Shown: piece after piece, positions 1 through 14,089 of the stretch | How positions within the stretch are numbered: the stretch's first letter is position 1 | Layout: every line of letters begins with the position of its first letter | Source of the DNA: Corythucha ciliata | Taxonomy: Eukaryota > Arthropoda > Insecta > Hemiptera > Tingidae | Direction of reading: 5' to 3' | Assembly: GCA_038030265.1 (NCBI GenBank) | Contig: CM075943.1 | Location: 25,358,001 to 25,422,000, forward strand | DNA length: 64,000 bases | The notes under the pieces: model-generated | What the model was told of the DNA's origin: nothing | Database searches by the model: none | The model's input: only the letters and a program-made list of their open reading frames with translations | Position numbers and translations under genes: made by a program

Positions 1-1250
1 TAAGAAAAAGTGCTAAATCACGGATAAAGTTAAGAAAACTTCACAGCAAAAATTGAGAAAAAGCTTTAAAATCGCGGATAAAGTGTAAATTACAGTCATT
101 AGCGTTTAAAATTATGAAAAACACTAATTAACGGATAAAATTGTGAAAAATCAATAATTCGCCAATGAAAAAAAGCGCTAATTCGCCCCTAAAATTACGA
201 AAACATGAATTCTCGGCTTATTCAAAACGGAAATTCGTGGCTCAATCTGAAAAAACGCTAATTCATTGCTAAAAGTGAAAAAAAAAGCTAATTCGTGGGG
301 AAAATTAAGAAAAGTGCTAGTTCACGGATACAATTGTGGGAAATCGCTCTGTAGCAGTCAAAATCACGTATTCACGGCTAACGTGACGAATAAATAAATA
401 AAAGGGCCCAGATGCTAGATGTAAGGAAACAAAAATTTTGAGCTTCTGAAGGCAAGTTCGTGGCTCAAACTGCGAAAAAACGCTAATTCATAGCTAAAAG
501 CAAGCGAAGCAAATCGCTAAGCCGGAGCTGAAATTAAGAAAAGTTGCTAATTCATGGATGCAATTGACAAAAATCGCTAATTTTTTGCTTGAAATAAAGA
601 AAAATACGAACTCACTGCAAAATTCAGATAAATCGCTATAACTCACGGCTAATAAGGGTGAAAACTTGCAGAAATGACCAAAATTGCTAATTAGCGGCTA
701 AAATGGAGAAAACATGCTAATTTATCAATAAAATTGACTAATTCGTGGATTAAGTAGAGAAAACGTCAATTCGAGGCTTCTGATCGTTAACTTCGTGCCA
801 GAAACTGAAAAAAATCGCTAATCCGCGGCCAAATTTCAGAAAAAGCGTTGGTTAGTTCGCGGGGAAAATTTGGGGAACTTTTATTTCGTTGATGAAACGT
901 AGAAAAATCCCTAATTAGCTGATAGACTGATGAAAAACGCTAATTTGCGGCTGAAGTCAGGAAAAATGTATGTTTACGGCGTTAAATTGAAAACATTATT
1001 TTGCTATATTCCCCGGATTGAATAGAGCAAATGGCAAGTCGCGGTTTCTTGAGACAACTTCGTGGCTAAAATTAGAAAATTTAGCGCTAATTCACGGGTA
1101 ATAATCACATGGCTCATTATAGCGGCTCAAATCAGAAAAAACACAAATTCTTTGCAAGGAAAATCGCTGAAATGGAGATAAATCGCTAATTCGCGGCTAA
1201 AATGGAGACAAATCGTTAATTCAAGAATTGACAGCTTTTATCCATTAGAA
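1..1250. repeat. Degenerate ~30-bp minisatellite, family A
   Basis: The segment is a run of loosely repeated units about 28-35 bp long. The core reads roughly GCTAATTCGCGGCTAAAAT followed by a GAGAAAAA-type stretch, and units are diverged by many substitutions and small indels. Good units lie near 180-300, 660-730 and 1170-1225. No open reading frame of note occurs. The same family returns at 47640-48520. It is probably an old, decayed tandem array; the left edge lies outside the window. Confidence 0.75.
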
Positions 1251-1764
1251 GGCTACACCGATCGTTTAACCGGCAAAAGTGGAAGTTCTTCGTGGAACAT
1301 ATTGTCCCTTTTTATGTGAGCACAGTCAGTTTCTGGGATGAAATTCGCTTTCTTTGCAGAATAGGGTAAACTCATGAAATCGCGTCTTTTAATGTGCTAA
1401 TTTTACTTGAAAACTTAACCACTTGGATAAAAAACTACCACTTATCCATAATCCGGCATGTTGCAGCTTGTTCAATTCAAACAAGGCATTTGAGTCTCAA
1501 AAAGTCTCAAATGTGACTAGTAAAAATTTCATACAGAAAACCTTTTATTAATAACTCCTTTAATTACCTTCCTGTGCCTACTGGAGGGGAATTAGACCCC
1601 CAACTGTGATGGATATTTACACCATGCAGGGTGGGTTTGTCAATCACCGGATTTCTCATGTAATAGCTCGGAGAACTTTGCATTACTGATTACCAAAAGG
1701 CCCATAGCAACCAGACTTATCCCAGTTTTGTCTGTAGAATAAGTGCATTGATAAACACACCCTT

Positions 1765-1896
1765 AAGCTACCGTGCACACGATGCATTTTTTTGAAGCAT
1801 GATGGCCTGCCTGTTCTAAAAAACATCCGGTCACTGATGGGGATCATATGTTTTTTTTCACCATGCTAGTAAACATGCATCGTGTGCACCGAGCTT
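1765..1896. repeat. Short hairpin (possible MITE)
   Basis: The left arm at 1765-1787 (core GTGCACACGATGCAT) is repeated inverted at 1875-1896 (core ATGCATCGTGTGCAC). About 87 bp separate them. The size and arrangement fit a miniature inverted-repeat element, but no clear target-site duplication is visible. Confidence 0.5.
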
Positions 1897-3560
1897 TATT
1901 GTTGGGGAAAATTACATAATATTTGGTTAAGGACAGTCTGTTTTTGGGGCTGAACAACCCTTCTTAACCGGAAATTCGCAAAGATATTTGAAAACTTATT
2001 GCGTTTTTCATTTGCACAATATTCTGCATAGGGTAGGGGGATTTTTCCATTATTCATCAAGGACGGGAGGAAAAATCACTCTCGCAGCGCGAAATTCCCG
2101 GTAAATGGAAAACGGCATCATTTTCTCACCGCGAGTTCTTTCATTTTATCTCAATTATTTCTCGATGGTGAGTTTAATTGTTAAAGTCGGTAGTAATACC
2201 AACTAATATTTCAAAGAAATGAACTTTAAAAATCCTAAAAACTCATAAAAAAGAACAAAAACTGCGTTTTCTCATAAGAGCCCATGGAAAGTCTACCGCT
2301 CTTCTTACTTCGGTGGGGCCGCCACCAGATGGCATTTGGTTAATCTGAATCGCCAATAGGCAAAAGTAGAGGGATACTCTTTTTAGCGTGTGGTGACTTG
2401 CCCGGGCCTCATGCCTCATCAGCATTTCAGTTCTCAGTGTCAGTGCTCCCCCCCAGTTTCGCGAGTCGAGTTTTGTCTTTTGTGATGAATTTAATGGACT
2501 GGAATAAGACTCAAGCGAAAGCAATAAAGCCAAAGGTAAGGATTAAAATTGTTCTATTGTGTTAAAATCATGTTATGTGCTAAGTCTTCAAAGGAATAAT
2601 TTTCTGATATAGTGGAGCCTCAATTAACCTGCTGAGGCATCGTGGCCAGCGGTGGTGCGTCCACAGCCATTTCTCGGCTCGGGCAGTTGAGTTCTCAAGA
2701 AGCCCGCCCAGCAGTTTTTTGCCTTTTTATATTTTTTGTTCCTTCGCCGGCCCTGATACTTCCCATTTCAAGCCTCTAACCGAGTTTCCATTGTACTTAA
2801 AATTTGACAATTACACTCACACTTGTGCAGTGATATCAAGAACCCTGCCCAGTAAGCCCTTCCCTCAATTGACTAATTATTAACTTAAAGATTAATTAAT
2901 TCATCTTTTTCATGCTTGAAAACTCGCAGGAAAAAAAAAAAAAAAACAAAGAATGGACTTCGTTCCTTGGACAGTTGGGGGATGGAATCCTTTGCACTCA
3001 AGCTGCCTGGTAAGCTGATTTCATACTTTTTTTTTAGTGAGCTGATATTTTTTAATATGAGCTTTTTCTATGTGGTGTGACTTTCCAGATCGTCCAGACT
3101 CCTCAGCGTTGTTTTTGATCCCAACTTTATTTAAGCCTGTGGGCTGTAGAATCACTTTTGTAGAAAGGACAAAAAACAATAACGTGAAGACTAAAATGAA
3201 ACCAAAGGCTTCCTTAAGACAGTGCCGAGAAGCCTTCCTTTTCCATGTTTGGGTATGTATTGACCGTTGATGAAATAAACGCAACGCAAAGCAATATAAA
3301 CTTAACTGTATTGTTTCTTTATTTGCAGATTGCTAATGATCTGGAAGTATCATTAAAAACCGGCAGGAAGGACTCAGAAATGAAAAATTAAATTTACAAC
3401 CTACGCCGGTCATCGTTGGTCCTCTAACCAACCCTACAGCATTATACGTTTTCAAGTACGGTGCCCCATCGAAGCAATTCACCAAAATATCTGCAGTTTC
3501 AGACTCGTAAATAAAATGTACCTAATAAATAAAATAAAAAGGTTAAAGCGTTTACCCTCA

Positions 3561-3815
3561 AATTTCACTGCGTTCAATTTCTGGTCCTAGTACGTGGTGC
3601 TCTCGCCCCTTGATATATTAACTGTTACGAGTTGGAAATAATCGCTGGCCCCCAACGCAAATTTTACTGCGTCCAATTTCTGGTCTTAGTAAGTGGTGCA
3701 CTCGCCCTTTGTGAGATTAACTGTTACGTCGTAGAGAAAAATCGTTGGCCACCAACGCAAAGTTTACTACGCCCACTATCAAATTTTACTGTGTCCTATA
3801 CTTGGTCCTACAAGT
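3561..3815 (+). repeat. ~99-bp tandem duplication, about 2.5 copies
   Basis: A unit containing ACTGCGT, then CAATTTCTGGTC, then GTGGTG and CTCGCCC starts near 3563. It recurs near 3661 with scattered substitutions, and a partial third copy begins near 3783. The period is about 97-99 bp. It has no coding potential. Confidence 0.65.
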
Positions 3816-4871
3816 GTTTACTGAACACGGTAGTTGAACGATTGCTTGGACGAAAAACGTAAATTTTAATGAAAAATTCTCTCGTCCACGGAGTACCATG
3901 TCCTCGCAGTAAATATCGCCAGAAAAAGTTTTTCAGTGCATTTTCCCTTTAAACCAGGATTTGTGTGATTCGCGAATGTTTACCACGAGTCTCCCTTTCT
4001 GTAATCACATCGTGCTGATAAAGGGGAGCGGGGGTATAGGTGTTATTGTTTTAATGTAAGCAAAGGAAAGCATCAGTATCCCTCGAGGGTTTTATAAGGG
4101 TGATGGGTGGGGGTGAGGTTTGTTCTGAGGTTTTCGATGATGATGATGATGAAGGAATGGGTGACCCCTCGCTCAAAACCATAGGCCCATTGTACGTCTC
4201 ACTTTAAAGTTCTGTGCTAATGGAAAACGTAAACCCCTGCCGGGACACGAATATCCAAAGAGAACGCGGTGACTAAAAAAGGGTTGTAATCAAAAGATTT
4301 TCTAGTCGTTCTCTCTCACTCTTGTAATTAACTCGGAGCGTGAATTCGGGTCACACGCCCCCACCCTAGCCCCTCATTCAACCCCTGAGTTTCCTCTCTT
4401 CCGTTTTTACAAATCTCTTCCAAGAGATTGAGCTGGAAAATTCATTTTTAAGGGTGGCGCTTAAACTTATCCATGTGACTGAAACGTTTCGACTTTTTCA
4501 TTTTTTTGTCTTTTTTTTTCTGCGGTTCCACTTCCTAAAAGTAAAACAAAAGTGACGGATACCCTCATCCCCCCACCTTTTTCTGTTTGCCAAAAACGCA
4601 CCCCCCCCCCCTGACGGATTTACTTTGGGATGAGAAGTTCGGTTTTTTGAATGAGAAAAATACGTTGCAACCAGTCAGTTTCATTGAGGTAACCCTATAG
4701 ATAGTGAGTAAAGCTTCGTGGACTGAGGACGATGTATGTTGGTTTGCTGGAGGGGGGGGGGGTGAAGTCGCTTTAATAGGATTACAGCGCCTCTCCGTCT
4801 CTGGGACTCTTTATAGTCTCTTTCAATATAACCGCCCCTCCCAACCACTACTTGCTACCCTCTATGGTTCC

Positions 4872-5298
4872 GTGTGCTTCTCGTCTTACATTTTGTCACA
4901 CCGTCTGTAAAATTCAAGCTACAAAGGATGAACGTGAACTTGGCATGTCATTTTGAACAACTCCAGCGGATGGGTTTTCGAGCAACTGTAAGCTGGTATA
5001 TTGTGTCGGGCCAACTTCACGAAACCCACACACAATGAACAAGATCGTTTGCTTTGCGCCACATTTGGAAAGAACGTGCACATCAATGATAAGGCGGCCA
5101 GTATGGAGTAAATTTCCGAATTTCCCGGTCGAGAAAGAAGATTCTGGGAGCAAACCCAACCCCCTTTTGACGATAACAGTCAGATTTCCAGGGTTTTCCA
5201 ACAGAGATGCCATCTGTTATGCTCTTTTATGATTCAGTGTGATTCTCGTTTTATATTTTGTCACACCGTCTGTAAAATTCAAGCTACAAAGGATGAAC
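4872..5298 (+). repeat. Pair of ~60-bp direct repeats, 364 bp apart
   Basis: About 60 bp at 4872-4933, with the core TTTTGTCACACCGTCTGTAA and then TTCAAGCTACAAAGGATG, are repeated almost exactly at 5236-5298 in the same orientation. The DNA between them has no recognisable gene. This may be a tandem duplication of a 364-bp unit whose remainder has diverged, or repeats bounding an insertion. Confidence 0.6.
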
Positions 5299-8200
5299 TT
5301 TTGGGCCAAAATTTCAATTCTTTACTTCTTTAGAGAGCCAATGTGGTTTTACAGTGGGCATGAAACATCGGACCCAATGAAGCTCTCTACATACGCGTAC
5401 TGGAGCAAACCCTTGCGCTTGGCAACCAGTCTGGCCACTGACTAAAAAAGACAAACTGAAAAATCCCTTAATACTAAATTCATTGAGCTGGTGTGGTGGG
5501 GGTAATGTTGAAAGTATTGTGGGAAAAACCTTCAGAAAAACACATGGAAGGAAAATCCTGACAAAAAAGGGCATGCAGAGAAAGAAGTATCGCCCAGTTT
5601 GTTTCAATTTTCCCTTCGCCAGAGCCCCAGATTTTTTCTTTTTAACTTTTAGGGATGAATAGTAGTTAGATGTCTGGCAGGGGGTGGGTAGAAGTTATAA
5701 TCCCTTTGGCAAAGGCTTTTGGACGTAATATTTTAGCCCCCTCACCCGTCACCCATCCCAAAGGGGCTCCCTTTTCCTCCGGTTCACCACCGCTACACTA
5801 TACCTTATCCTTGACCCCCGCCTTCACGGTATATCCTGCGGGTTGGGTCTGCCTACAAAAACATACTGTATAGCTCGAGGGCAGGAAAACTGCCGGATAA
5901 AGGGTGATGGCGTCGTGGTGGGGGTGGGCTGGCAGGGGTGTGACAGGTGGTGGAAAAGTGAAATGGAAGGAAGAGATATTTTCAAAAGATGAATGGTTGA
6001 CCGGATAATTACTAACGGAGGAACCATAAATAAGGATTAACCAACTGAGAAAAGATGCTGTAAAATGGATGATGAAGGGACGAAAGACGTGGAACGTGAG
6101 GAGGAGTGGAGGTAATATAGACGAGCAAAAAGAAGAAAAATCGTGAAAAAAGGTAACAAGTGTGCAATATGAAAGTATTTTTCACGTCTATGAAGTGTCA
6201 AATTAGGACTGCACACTGTAGGTGTGCCGCCTGTCCCAATCAAAAATAAATGGAATCCATAAAAGTCGCCCTTTGGCGGTATCATAAAGCGCGTTAAAAA
6301 AAAAAAAAAAAAAAAAGAAGCTAAATTGCTCCTCTCTCTCTCTTGGGGGGGGGGGGCACACGATGGGGCTAAAAACTGATACTTTCGGTTGAAGAAACTA
6401 GACTTTCATGCTAATTCTTCTGGAAAAGGATCCCTCCCCCACCCCACACATCACCATCAAACCCTCGATCTCGTCCTAAGACATAAAAAAAAGAGGCGCC
6501 TTTTTAAATGCTCCTCCAGGCGGTAAACTGGTCCGCGAAGATGAGCACTTTTCAAAAAAAAAAACGACGTCGTTTCCCCTACGTGCCTTGAAAATAAAAG
6601 TAAGGATCTAAGCAGAGGATTTTAAGCTCGTGCTTGACGATAAAAAAAAAAGTTTAGTTCCCTGAAATTTGTGTCGTCATTTTTCTCTCAGAGACTTATC
6701 CTTTACCGTCGCATAATTAAGCGAAATTACTGCTCTTGATCACGTTTGAAAGCTGTTAAGAAACGAAGGTCCAAAGGGAGGTGAGATGAGCCCTTTATTC
6801 AGAACCAGGGCAGTAACGCGTTAGCTCGTTTCTCCCGCTACTAACGGCCTGTAATGGCGATACAATTTTCAGAAACTGATTAACGAGAAGTGGAGTTTTT
6901 TGGGGCACCATCATTCTGAAACCTCTATTATAAGGGTCAATATCTGGTGAAGGGGGAGGGGGGTCCAAGTTCGCGATGCCTGAACAGTCAGTACTTTGGA
7001 GGCCCTAGTTGTTCGGGTTTTCGACCTTTAAACAATCAAACAAAGAACGTGGAAGTAAAAACGATTTTTTTGGTCCCAGCAGCAAACTACAGTGCAGCTG
7101 AGACTTCCTCGGTTGAGTCTCTCTTGAACGCTAAAAATGGTCATGGACAGTACAGTAGTCGTGGTCGTTTCGGTGTTGAGAAAGTTTCCTTTTCAACGGG
7201 TTTTTCTTTGGAGACCTCCCCTTCCCACCACACCACTCGTAAATCCTTTCACAGTCTTCCCCAAGAGTTTCCCGTTCTTTCTCACTCCCCCCCCCCCTCG
7301 TGTGAAGCCAATTAAAGTTGCCAACGGTCTTGATTAGGACAAAATATCTCAACTCATCCTCTTTTTGTAGAACTCATCAAAAGTTTTTATACTTAAAGCT
7401 TCGCCTTCGCTTTCTCAGGTCCCCCCACCCAGCGACGTTCGAGAGTAGGATTTTCAACACTGAGGCAATGAATAAGAAAAGCTTTTCTGGGAATGATGAA
7501 TCGGCGATGGGGTGGGGGAGGAGGTTAAAGTTAAACTTTTTGAATTGAAAAGTTGACGGGAGAAGCTTGGTAGGTGCATGGGGGTGGTGATGGAGGGGGC
7601 AAGAGGAATTGATACACGGGCTTCAATAGCGGAGGGGAGAGGGGAGGGAAGCAAATAAAGAGATTTCAGTCCCTGTTGGGGAAACAAGCAGAAGGAATCT
7701 CTCTCTTTCTCTTTTGCCGCCTCCATCGTTCCGGAACATAGATATTTACTTACTTTTCAAAAGAGAGGTGGTGGTGGTGATGGAGAGGGGGAAAGCTTAC
7801 GGAGTAGTTTACAAAAGAAAAGAAAATCTCTTCTTCTAGGTTTGATTTTTTTTTTACAACGCTCTAGCCCCAGTCTTGTTTGCATGGACGAGTTTTCCCT
7901 CAACTAAAATATTTTAAGCACCTTGTCCCCCCCCCCCCCGTAAAATCTCTTCAATATTTTCACTGGCTTCCCCACGTCTAAATTACACCCCCCCCCCCGG
8001 CTCCCAGCAGCACTTCACATTAAGCGACAATTAAACAGGAAGTGAGCAGGATTACCTCGCAACAAAAATGTTGATACACAACACCAGGATGTTGGCACGC
8101 TAGCAAACAACAGAGAAGCCCCGGGCTGCCCTTCCTTCTTTCCTAACTCATTGCTACAGCGGGTGGCCACCGATCAGAAATATCGACTTTTTATACACAT

Positions 8201-11200
8201 ATTTCCTTCATGGAACATCGTGTGGCTTCTTTTTTCGGGGCAGTTGCTTGCGGGGCCTTCGACCGGGGAGTTCCAATTATCACCTGTCCGCGGATATCTT
8301 TGATTTCACCATCAACAGATTTCATCTGTTCTTTTTTCGTTTTTAAAGCTTCACAGCCCATTATCTTATTCCGTTCGATAACCAGCACATCGACGATTTT
8401 TTTTTTTTTTAAAGGATGTGGGGCATAAAATTATACCCCTGCGGGCATAATTTCACCCCTTCAGTATAGTACCAACGCTAGTGCTTCTAAAACCGCAATA
8501 ACTAGATCTTCTCTCATTTATTACGACCACAAATGTAGATCCCTAGGGTCACATTCACCTTTCATAAATCATTTCTCTATATGCACGGAGTTTCCTTTAA
8601 AGACTTCAGTAAAATTTAGAAAAATACGTCCGTTTCCCAAATGGACTAACATAAGATGTAATTTCTATACACATACGCTCTGGTGGGGACGCCGCCTATA
8701 CATTCTCCCAAGTTTTTAGTTCTAAACCATTTAGTCACTAATTACTGATGATTACACTATCCCTATACCGCGGTCCTTCGCGTAATACCCAACATTGGAT
8801 CCTATCGAAAGCGCCTCGAATTATCCCCCCCTCCCCCAAGACCCTCTGGTAGGGTCATGATAGGTTGAAGTGGTAAGTGGCTTGTATAATGCGTTGTGAG
8901 AGGCTGGCGTTTGGGGGGGGGGGAGTTCAGGGAGTTAATAATGATTAATTACGCGAAAATGCCGCCCAAAAGGCCCTCTTTTCTCTTTGTTGGCCTCCAT
9001 CTACCCGTCAAAATATAGCTTGAAAGGTGTGACGCTGTGCCATCGTGGTGGTGGACGGGGGGGTAGCATGAATAATGGAACGGTAAACTTCAAGCTATTT
9101 ATAAACGAGAGAGATGGCTGGAAAATTCGTACAAAACAAAAGCTACAAAATTAAATCCACCCCGCCCTTACACCCCCGGACACCATTTTCAACGGAACAC
9201 CGTTGGCGTCGTATAGTTCCATTCCTTGAGTGCGACGTTTGGCTACCGTCGTCTTTCCATTTAGCGTTCCGGGGTTGTAGATGGTGGTATTGGTGGGGCG
9301 GGGGATGTGATACACACTCGGAAACGGTACCTGCCGTACTCTCACAATCGCGAGAGGAAGGAAAGTAAGGGGGAGGGGATGATGGGTGAGAGGAAAACGT
9401 GTCTTTTCCCACGCAACTAATCTAAGGAAATAAATTACGCGTTGAGGAGGAAGAGAGGAAAGAGAAATGAAAGACGTCATACTCATTATTACTGCAAATT
9501 CGTTCTCTGTTTTCGAGCCGAAACAAAAAATCCTATTTTCATGGTTAAGATTAAGAAGTCCACGGAACTAAGCGAGAAGCGCGGGGTGGGGGAGGCTGTA
9601 CTAAACAGGATTCGCGGGTGTTAGCGCATAGTAGAACGTGGAACGAAAGTCCGACGGGCTTTGGTTGTCCGAACAAATGAATTACGGGGTTTTGCTACGT
9701 GTTCCTGGGATTATCGCCTAGAACTTTAGGATGGTGAGGGGGGAAGTTTGTTTAACACAAACAAGGATGAAATTGTGTATTTTTGTGGTCTATCGACTGA
9801 GAGAACCATGGTGTACTGTACAGCTATATCGTCAGCCAGCGCCTGATTTTTTTAAAGGGTTGCCTTTCTACAGAGCTACCTTTTACCTTTGTTTTTCAGT
9901 TCAGCACCCCCCCCACCACCACCACCATCGACCACTCGTCCCACTTGGAATTCTCTCCGTGAAAAATAAATCGCCCTCTTAAATAATAGTAATGCGATGT
10001 GAAGTAATGAAATGTGACTTTTATGCTTTCTTAGGAAGGAACTTTTTCCATCAAAGTTTTTCTTTTCCTCTTGACGATGGGAAGAGAAAATGAGAAAGAA
10101 AAACGAAAATCTACCGGTCCTAATTTTCCTTCTCTTCCTTCTTATTCTTCTTTGCTCGTACCATTCAGGGGGGAATTTTTCCTGGAATGCACACCTTTCC
10201 CGCTTTTCATTCAGGCGTCCCCTGTAAAGAAGTTGAGGAAGAAAGACATCCTTCCTCAAGGTTGGTGCAGGCCCCGGAGTGTTTTTTAAAAACGACAATG
10301 ACACGCATGAAGGTCTTCTCGACGCCTTAACCTCTACCCCTCTCGCGTTCACTCGCGATGTTATTTCTATCTCTCTCACCTTGTTTCTCACTTCTGTAGG
10401 AGAGTGACAGAGAGTGGGTGACATGAGTGAGAGTTCAAAAACTAACGTGTCTCGTAATACTACATTAACAACGACCGAATTAAGGTTATAATAGTGACAC
10501 AGAAAACTGGGTCAGGGACGTTGAGACACGTGGGAAAAATATGACGTCAGAGGGATGACGTCATTATTCTCCATTTCGCGGTATCGACCCGGGCGCTTTC
10601 ACGCCCTCCCATGCCGTCGCCGCCGCTACCGCTCTTTCGACAGACTTTATTGGTGGACTCGACCGCTCGTCCGGTGGCTCAACCATGGTTTTTAAATTTT
10701 TTTGAGCTTTGAACTGGAAATGAATTATAATTTGAAAGCCCAAAATGGTAGGGGGGGGGGGTACTTTTGGTAGGAACATAGCCCTCAAAGCTGATCACGC
10801 AGGCGGCAGGGATTCTCATCCATTTCCCCTCAAATAACACACTTCACAGTAAGACATGTAATCTAAAATGTAATCTAATGCCAGAAATAGGCAAACCCAA
10901 TAATATGGACCAGAGGAAACCGATTTCCGACGTGGAAATAAGTCATTTTTGACCCGAGATAATGACCAACTCTTGCTATTTAAGACAATGGAGAGGGGGG
11001 ATCACCTTTTCAGTTTGAACTGGTCCGCACGCAGGAAGGGAAGGGCACTTGAATGTACGGATCCCATTAATTTTCGCAAAGTATCGCTTCAAATTATGGT
11101 CGTGGGTGGACGCACGGTTGGGGAGGATTTGAACATTCTGCTGCCGCCTCTTTCAACAGCACGGGTGACAAAGGCGCCCGTCCGGATGGTTCGACTGTGG

Positions 11201-14089
11201 GTTAACCTTGGAGCTTTTGTTTAACCCAGCCAGCAGTACCTACAACCTTGTGTCTTTTCCCAACCCAGCTGGGGTAATTTTGAACTACAGGAATCCAATT
11301 TCCATTTTACTGTCCAAAATGGACCAAAGGGCCGAAAGCGGCGGGAACGACGAAGCCTTTAAGTCTGTCCACAGAGGGAGAGCAAGGGCTGTGGTAGGGG
11401 ATCCCTTCATTTTCCCTCAAACTTATTCCACGCAGTATGACATGCAATCCCAGAAACAGGCAATTTGACAAATTGAGTAGTACCTATATCGTTCACGAGG
11501 AGTGCTCCTGAAAGAGATCAATCGGTCAGGAATTTTCTGCGAATTTATCGGCACAATTTGTCCGTTTCCAGTTGGTGGTTGTGACGAATACAAATTGGCA
11601 TTATTTACCACCAAAATCCTCCCCATTTTAATCCTGCAAAGTTTCGCAAACATCACTTTTCGGAGTATGGCTTGCTGTGGGCGGTTAGGGGCGGAGGGGT
11701 GCCGTTGAAAACATTGCACTTATACCTACGATACAGATCCCATCAATTTTCCGCCCCAATTCTTTGACCATGTGTGAGCGAAGTTTCACTTCAAATTGGG
11801 ATTTTCATGGGGAGGGGGGGGGGGTCCAAAACATTTAATTCCCTCCGAGTATGCAAACGTGTTGGCTTAAAATGCGATCTCTCGCCAGCTAGTTTTTTTT
11901 TGTTCCTCGTCGTCGATAACATTTTTTGATCCCTACAAAGCTGTAATTCTGAGGATTACCCGCAGACAGTGTCCCTGGCGTATTATTCCATCATGGGGTG
12001 GTGAGGGGGGGTCGAGCAAGAGAAATTGTGCACCAAGAACATGCACCCCAGGTATATAATAGGGTGGGGCTTGGATTTGTAGGCTATTCCGCGAGCTTTA
12101 TCCCCCATTTATAGGAACCCATAAATTTTTTATCACAGTTACGCGAGGTCATATAAGCGTAATAATATACGCCCTCCAACCGTATTTTAGCGGACAATAT
12201 CTGACGGTGATGGGGAGGGGGAGGAGGTTGAAAAAATGTAGCGAAACATCCGTCTGACAGTCACTCCCCCATCCCCAAACTACGCCATTATGCTTGAAAA
12301 CAACGTCCACTAATGGGTGGATTTTTGCGAACGAATCCTAGAACCGAGAAAATTAAAAAAATGTTGAATCGAGAGGAACTCGACCGCATTCCATCCATTT
12401 CTGACGCTTTTGAATCACCTATTCGTTCACATTTCGTTTGAAAAGCCCGCATGATAAAAAACTCGTGGTATTCTGAATGTTATGGGAGGGGGGGTGAATC
12501 AATAGAAATTTTGTTAAACTATGTACCGTGTTCAAAAATTCTGGTGAGAGATAAAAATGAGTGCCATTGATGTTTGATACGAAAAAGGAAAATCCTTGCA
12601 TAATTCATTAATATTACTTTGTATGGTGATGATGATGATTGGTGGGGGAGCTGTGAATGTAGGGGGGCCGTAACAATAAAACCACTTTTCCCTCAAGTTG
12701 CATGTTAGCACGCGATTTAAGTTTTTTGTGTACCTACGTATATTTTATGCTCGAAACAAACAAAAAAATATATCATCAAAGCAAATGGGGGGAGGGGGCT
12801 TCTGTCTAAAACACTTCCTTGCCGACCTCCACCCCATGGCCGCGTCACCAGCCGATAGGCATCAACTTCTTAATGAAACATTAAATAATTTTTATAATTC
12901 TCCCTTTTTTAGGGCTGCTCACTTTGGGTTAATTATGTAGTAGGCCCACCTTTCAAAAGAAATTAATTCCAAGTTTTCCAAAGCATTAAAGGATGCTTTT
13001 TATTCTCCCCTCCCTTAGTTTTGTCCCAAAACATGCCCCCCCCCCACCACATACATGCCATCCACTTAAATTCCAGCTGTACATTTGTTTGAATTTTTGG
13101 CGCCTCGCCGGAATACAACCCTGACAGAGCGGAGTCTGACTTTAGTGTGTGTGATCAATATATAAACAGAGTGCTGGAAAGTAAAGCACTTGCGCGCTTC
13201 GAGGCCTTGCACGCCCTTTACTTTTAAAGCACCAGCGCTCCCTTTTCTCCAAGTCCTGGACAGCTTCGGCCCGTGTAAGGTTGTAAGTTTTTTTTTTTTT
13301 GGTTCTCTTCCCCCCTTTTTACTTTTATTTCACCGGGGTGGTCTAAAATAAATAAAATATAGTGAGTTGTGACACGGAATTTATTTAAAATTTGGAATCG
13401 TCGTGCGCCCACATACCCCCCCCCCCCCCAGTTGATCATCTCGTCGGTATGACTTGAATTTACGAGGTTTCAACGGGAAAGAAACCGTCGAAGAGACGGC
13501 ATCCAATCGACGATTTTTTCACCTTTAAAAACGTTTAGTGGGAAATCATTCGCTCTGCTTCCCAGGTAAACATACTCCCTGTGACGTTATTTTTGCAACA
13601 TTTCAAGTCCCATCCATTCTGTGCGGAAGGTGGGGCTCGATATTGCTCCCCATCTCGTCCCACCTTTATAACACGGAAATTTTCATTACTTTACAATTTG
13701 ATTAAGACGCTCAATTTTAAAAATCGTTCGCGCCACTATTAACGGGCGTTTCATAAAACGGGAAAATACAGTAAAAACGTACACCTGCAATATCACCCTA
13801 TTCGCCCTACAGTTCCCACCCATTTCATTTTTAACAACTTCCTCAGTGGTGGTTGGAGGGGTATCAATATTGTTTATTACTATGTTGAAAGTAAAACTGC
13901 GAGGGCTTTCTACGCAGCTATGTATAGCTCGAATTTCGTGTCGTTAACGGAAAAAAAATTATTGAAATTCAATATCATACTTTTTTATGTTTCATGAAAA
14001 TTAAAACCTCCTGGGGATCAAATTCCCTCTGCGGGCTCTTTCGGACTTGTCTAGAAAATTGTTCCAACCTATTTTCCCTGCGTGAAAAC
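5299..14089. other. Non-coding stretch rich in homopolymer G/C tracts; no gene seen
   Basis: The frames here open by chance through low-complexity Ser, Pro, Phe and Lys stretches and resemble no protein family I recognise. Runs of eight or more G or C occur near 6344, 7285, 7927, 7988, 8914, 10752, 11815, 13036 and 13418, and poly-A or poly-T runs are also common. The segment may hold 5' non-coding exons or regulatory DNA of the turtle gene downstream, but nothing marks them clearly. Confidence 0.6.

Larger units (their letters stand above)
1251..4871. other. Non-coding stretch with small repeats; no gene seen
   Basis: No frame shows conserved protein or a consistent exon chain. It contains a hairpin (1765-1896), a roughly 99-bp tandem duplication (3561-3815), a short GAT microsatellite near 4136-4150 and poly-C and poly-G tracts near 4600 and 4755. 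A splice-acceptor-like pyrimidine tract stands near 3320-3330 and AATAAA-like signals near 3510-3530. These could mark the 3' end of an unseen upstream gene, but no coding exon supports this. Confidence 0.6.

Noticed and set aside
1..1250. CRISPR-like array
   Set aside because: Units are degenerate and adjacent without unique spacers, and the DNA is clearly from an animal.
3070..3540. Possible terminal exon of an upstream gene (acceptor-like tract and AATAAA signals)
   Set aside because: No conserved peptide and no partner exon could be found, and opposite-strand frames are equally open.
9876..10424. Long minus-strand open frame (182 codons)
   Set aside because: It is Lys/Arg/Phe/Ser-rich low complexity crossing a CCA-repeat and shows no conserved domain or splice structure.
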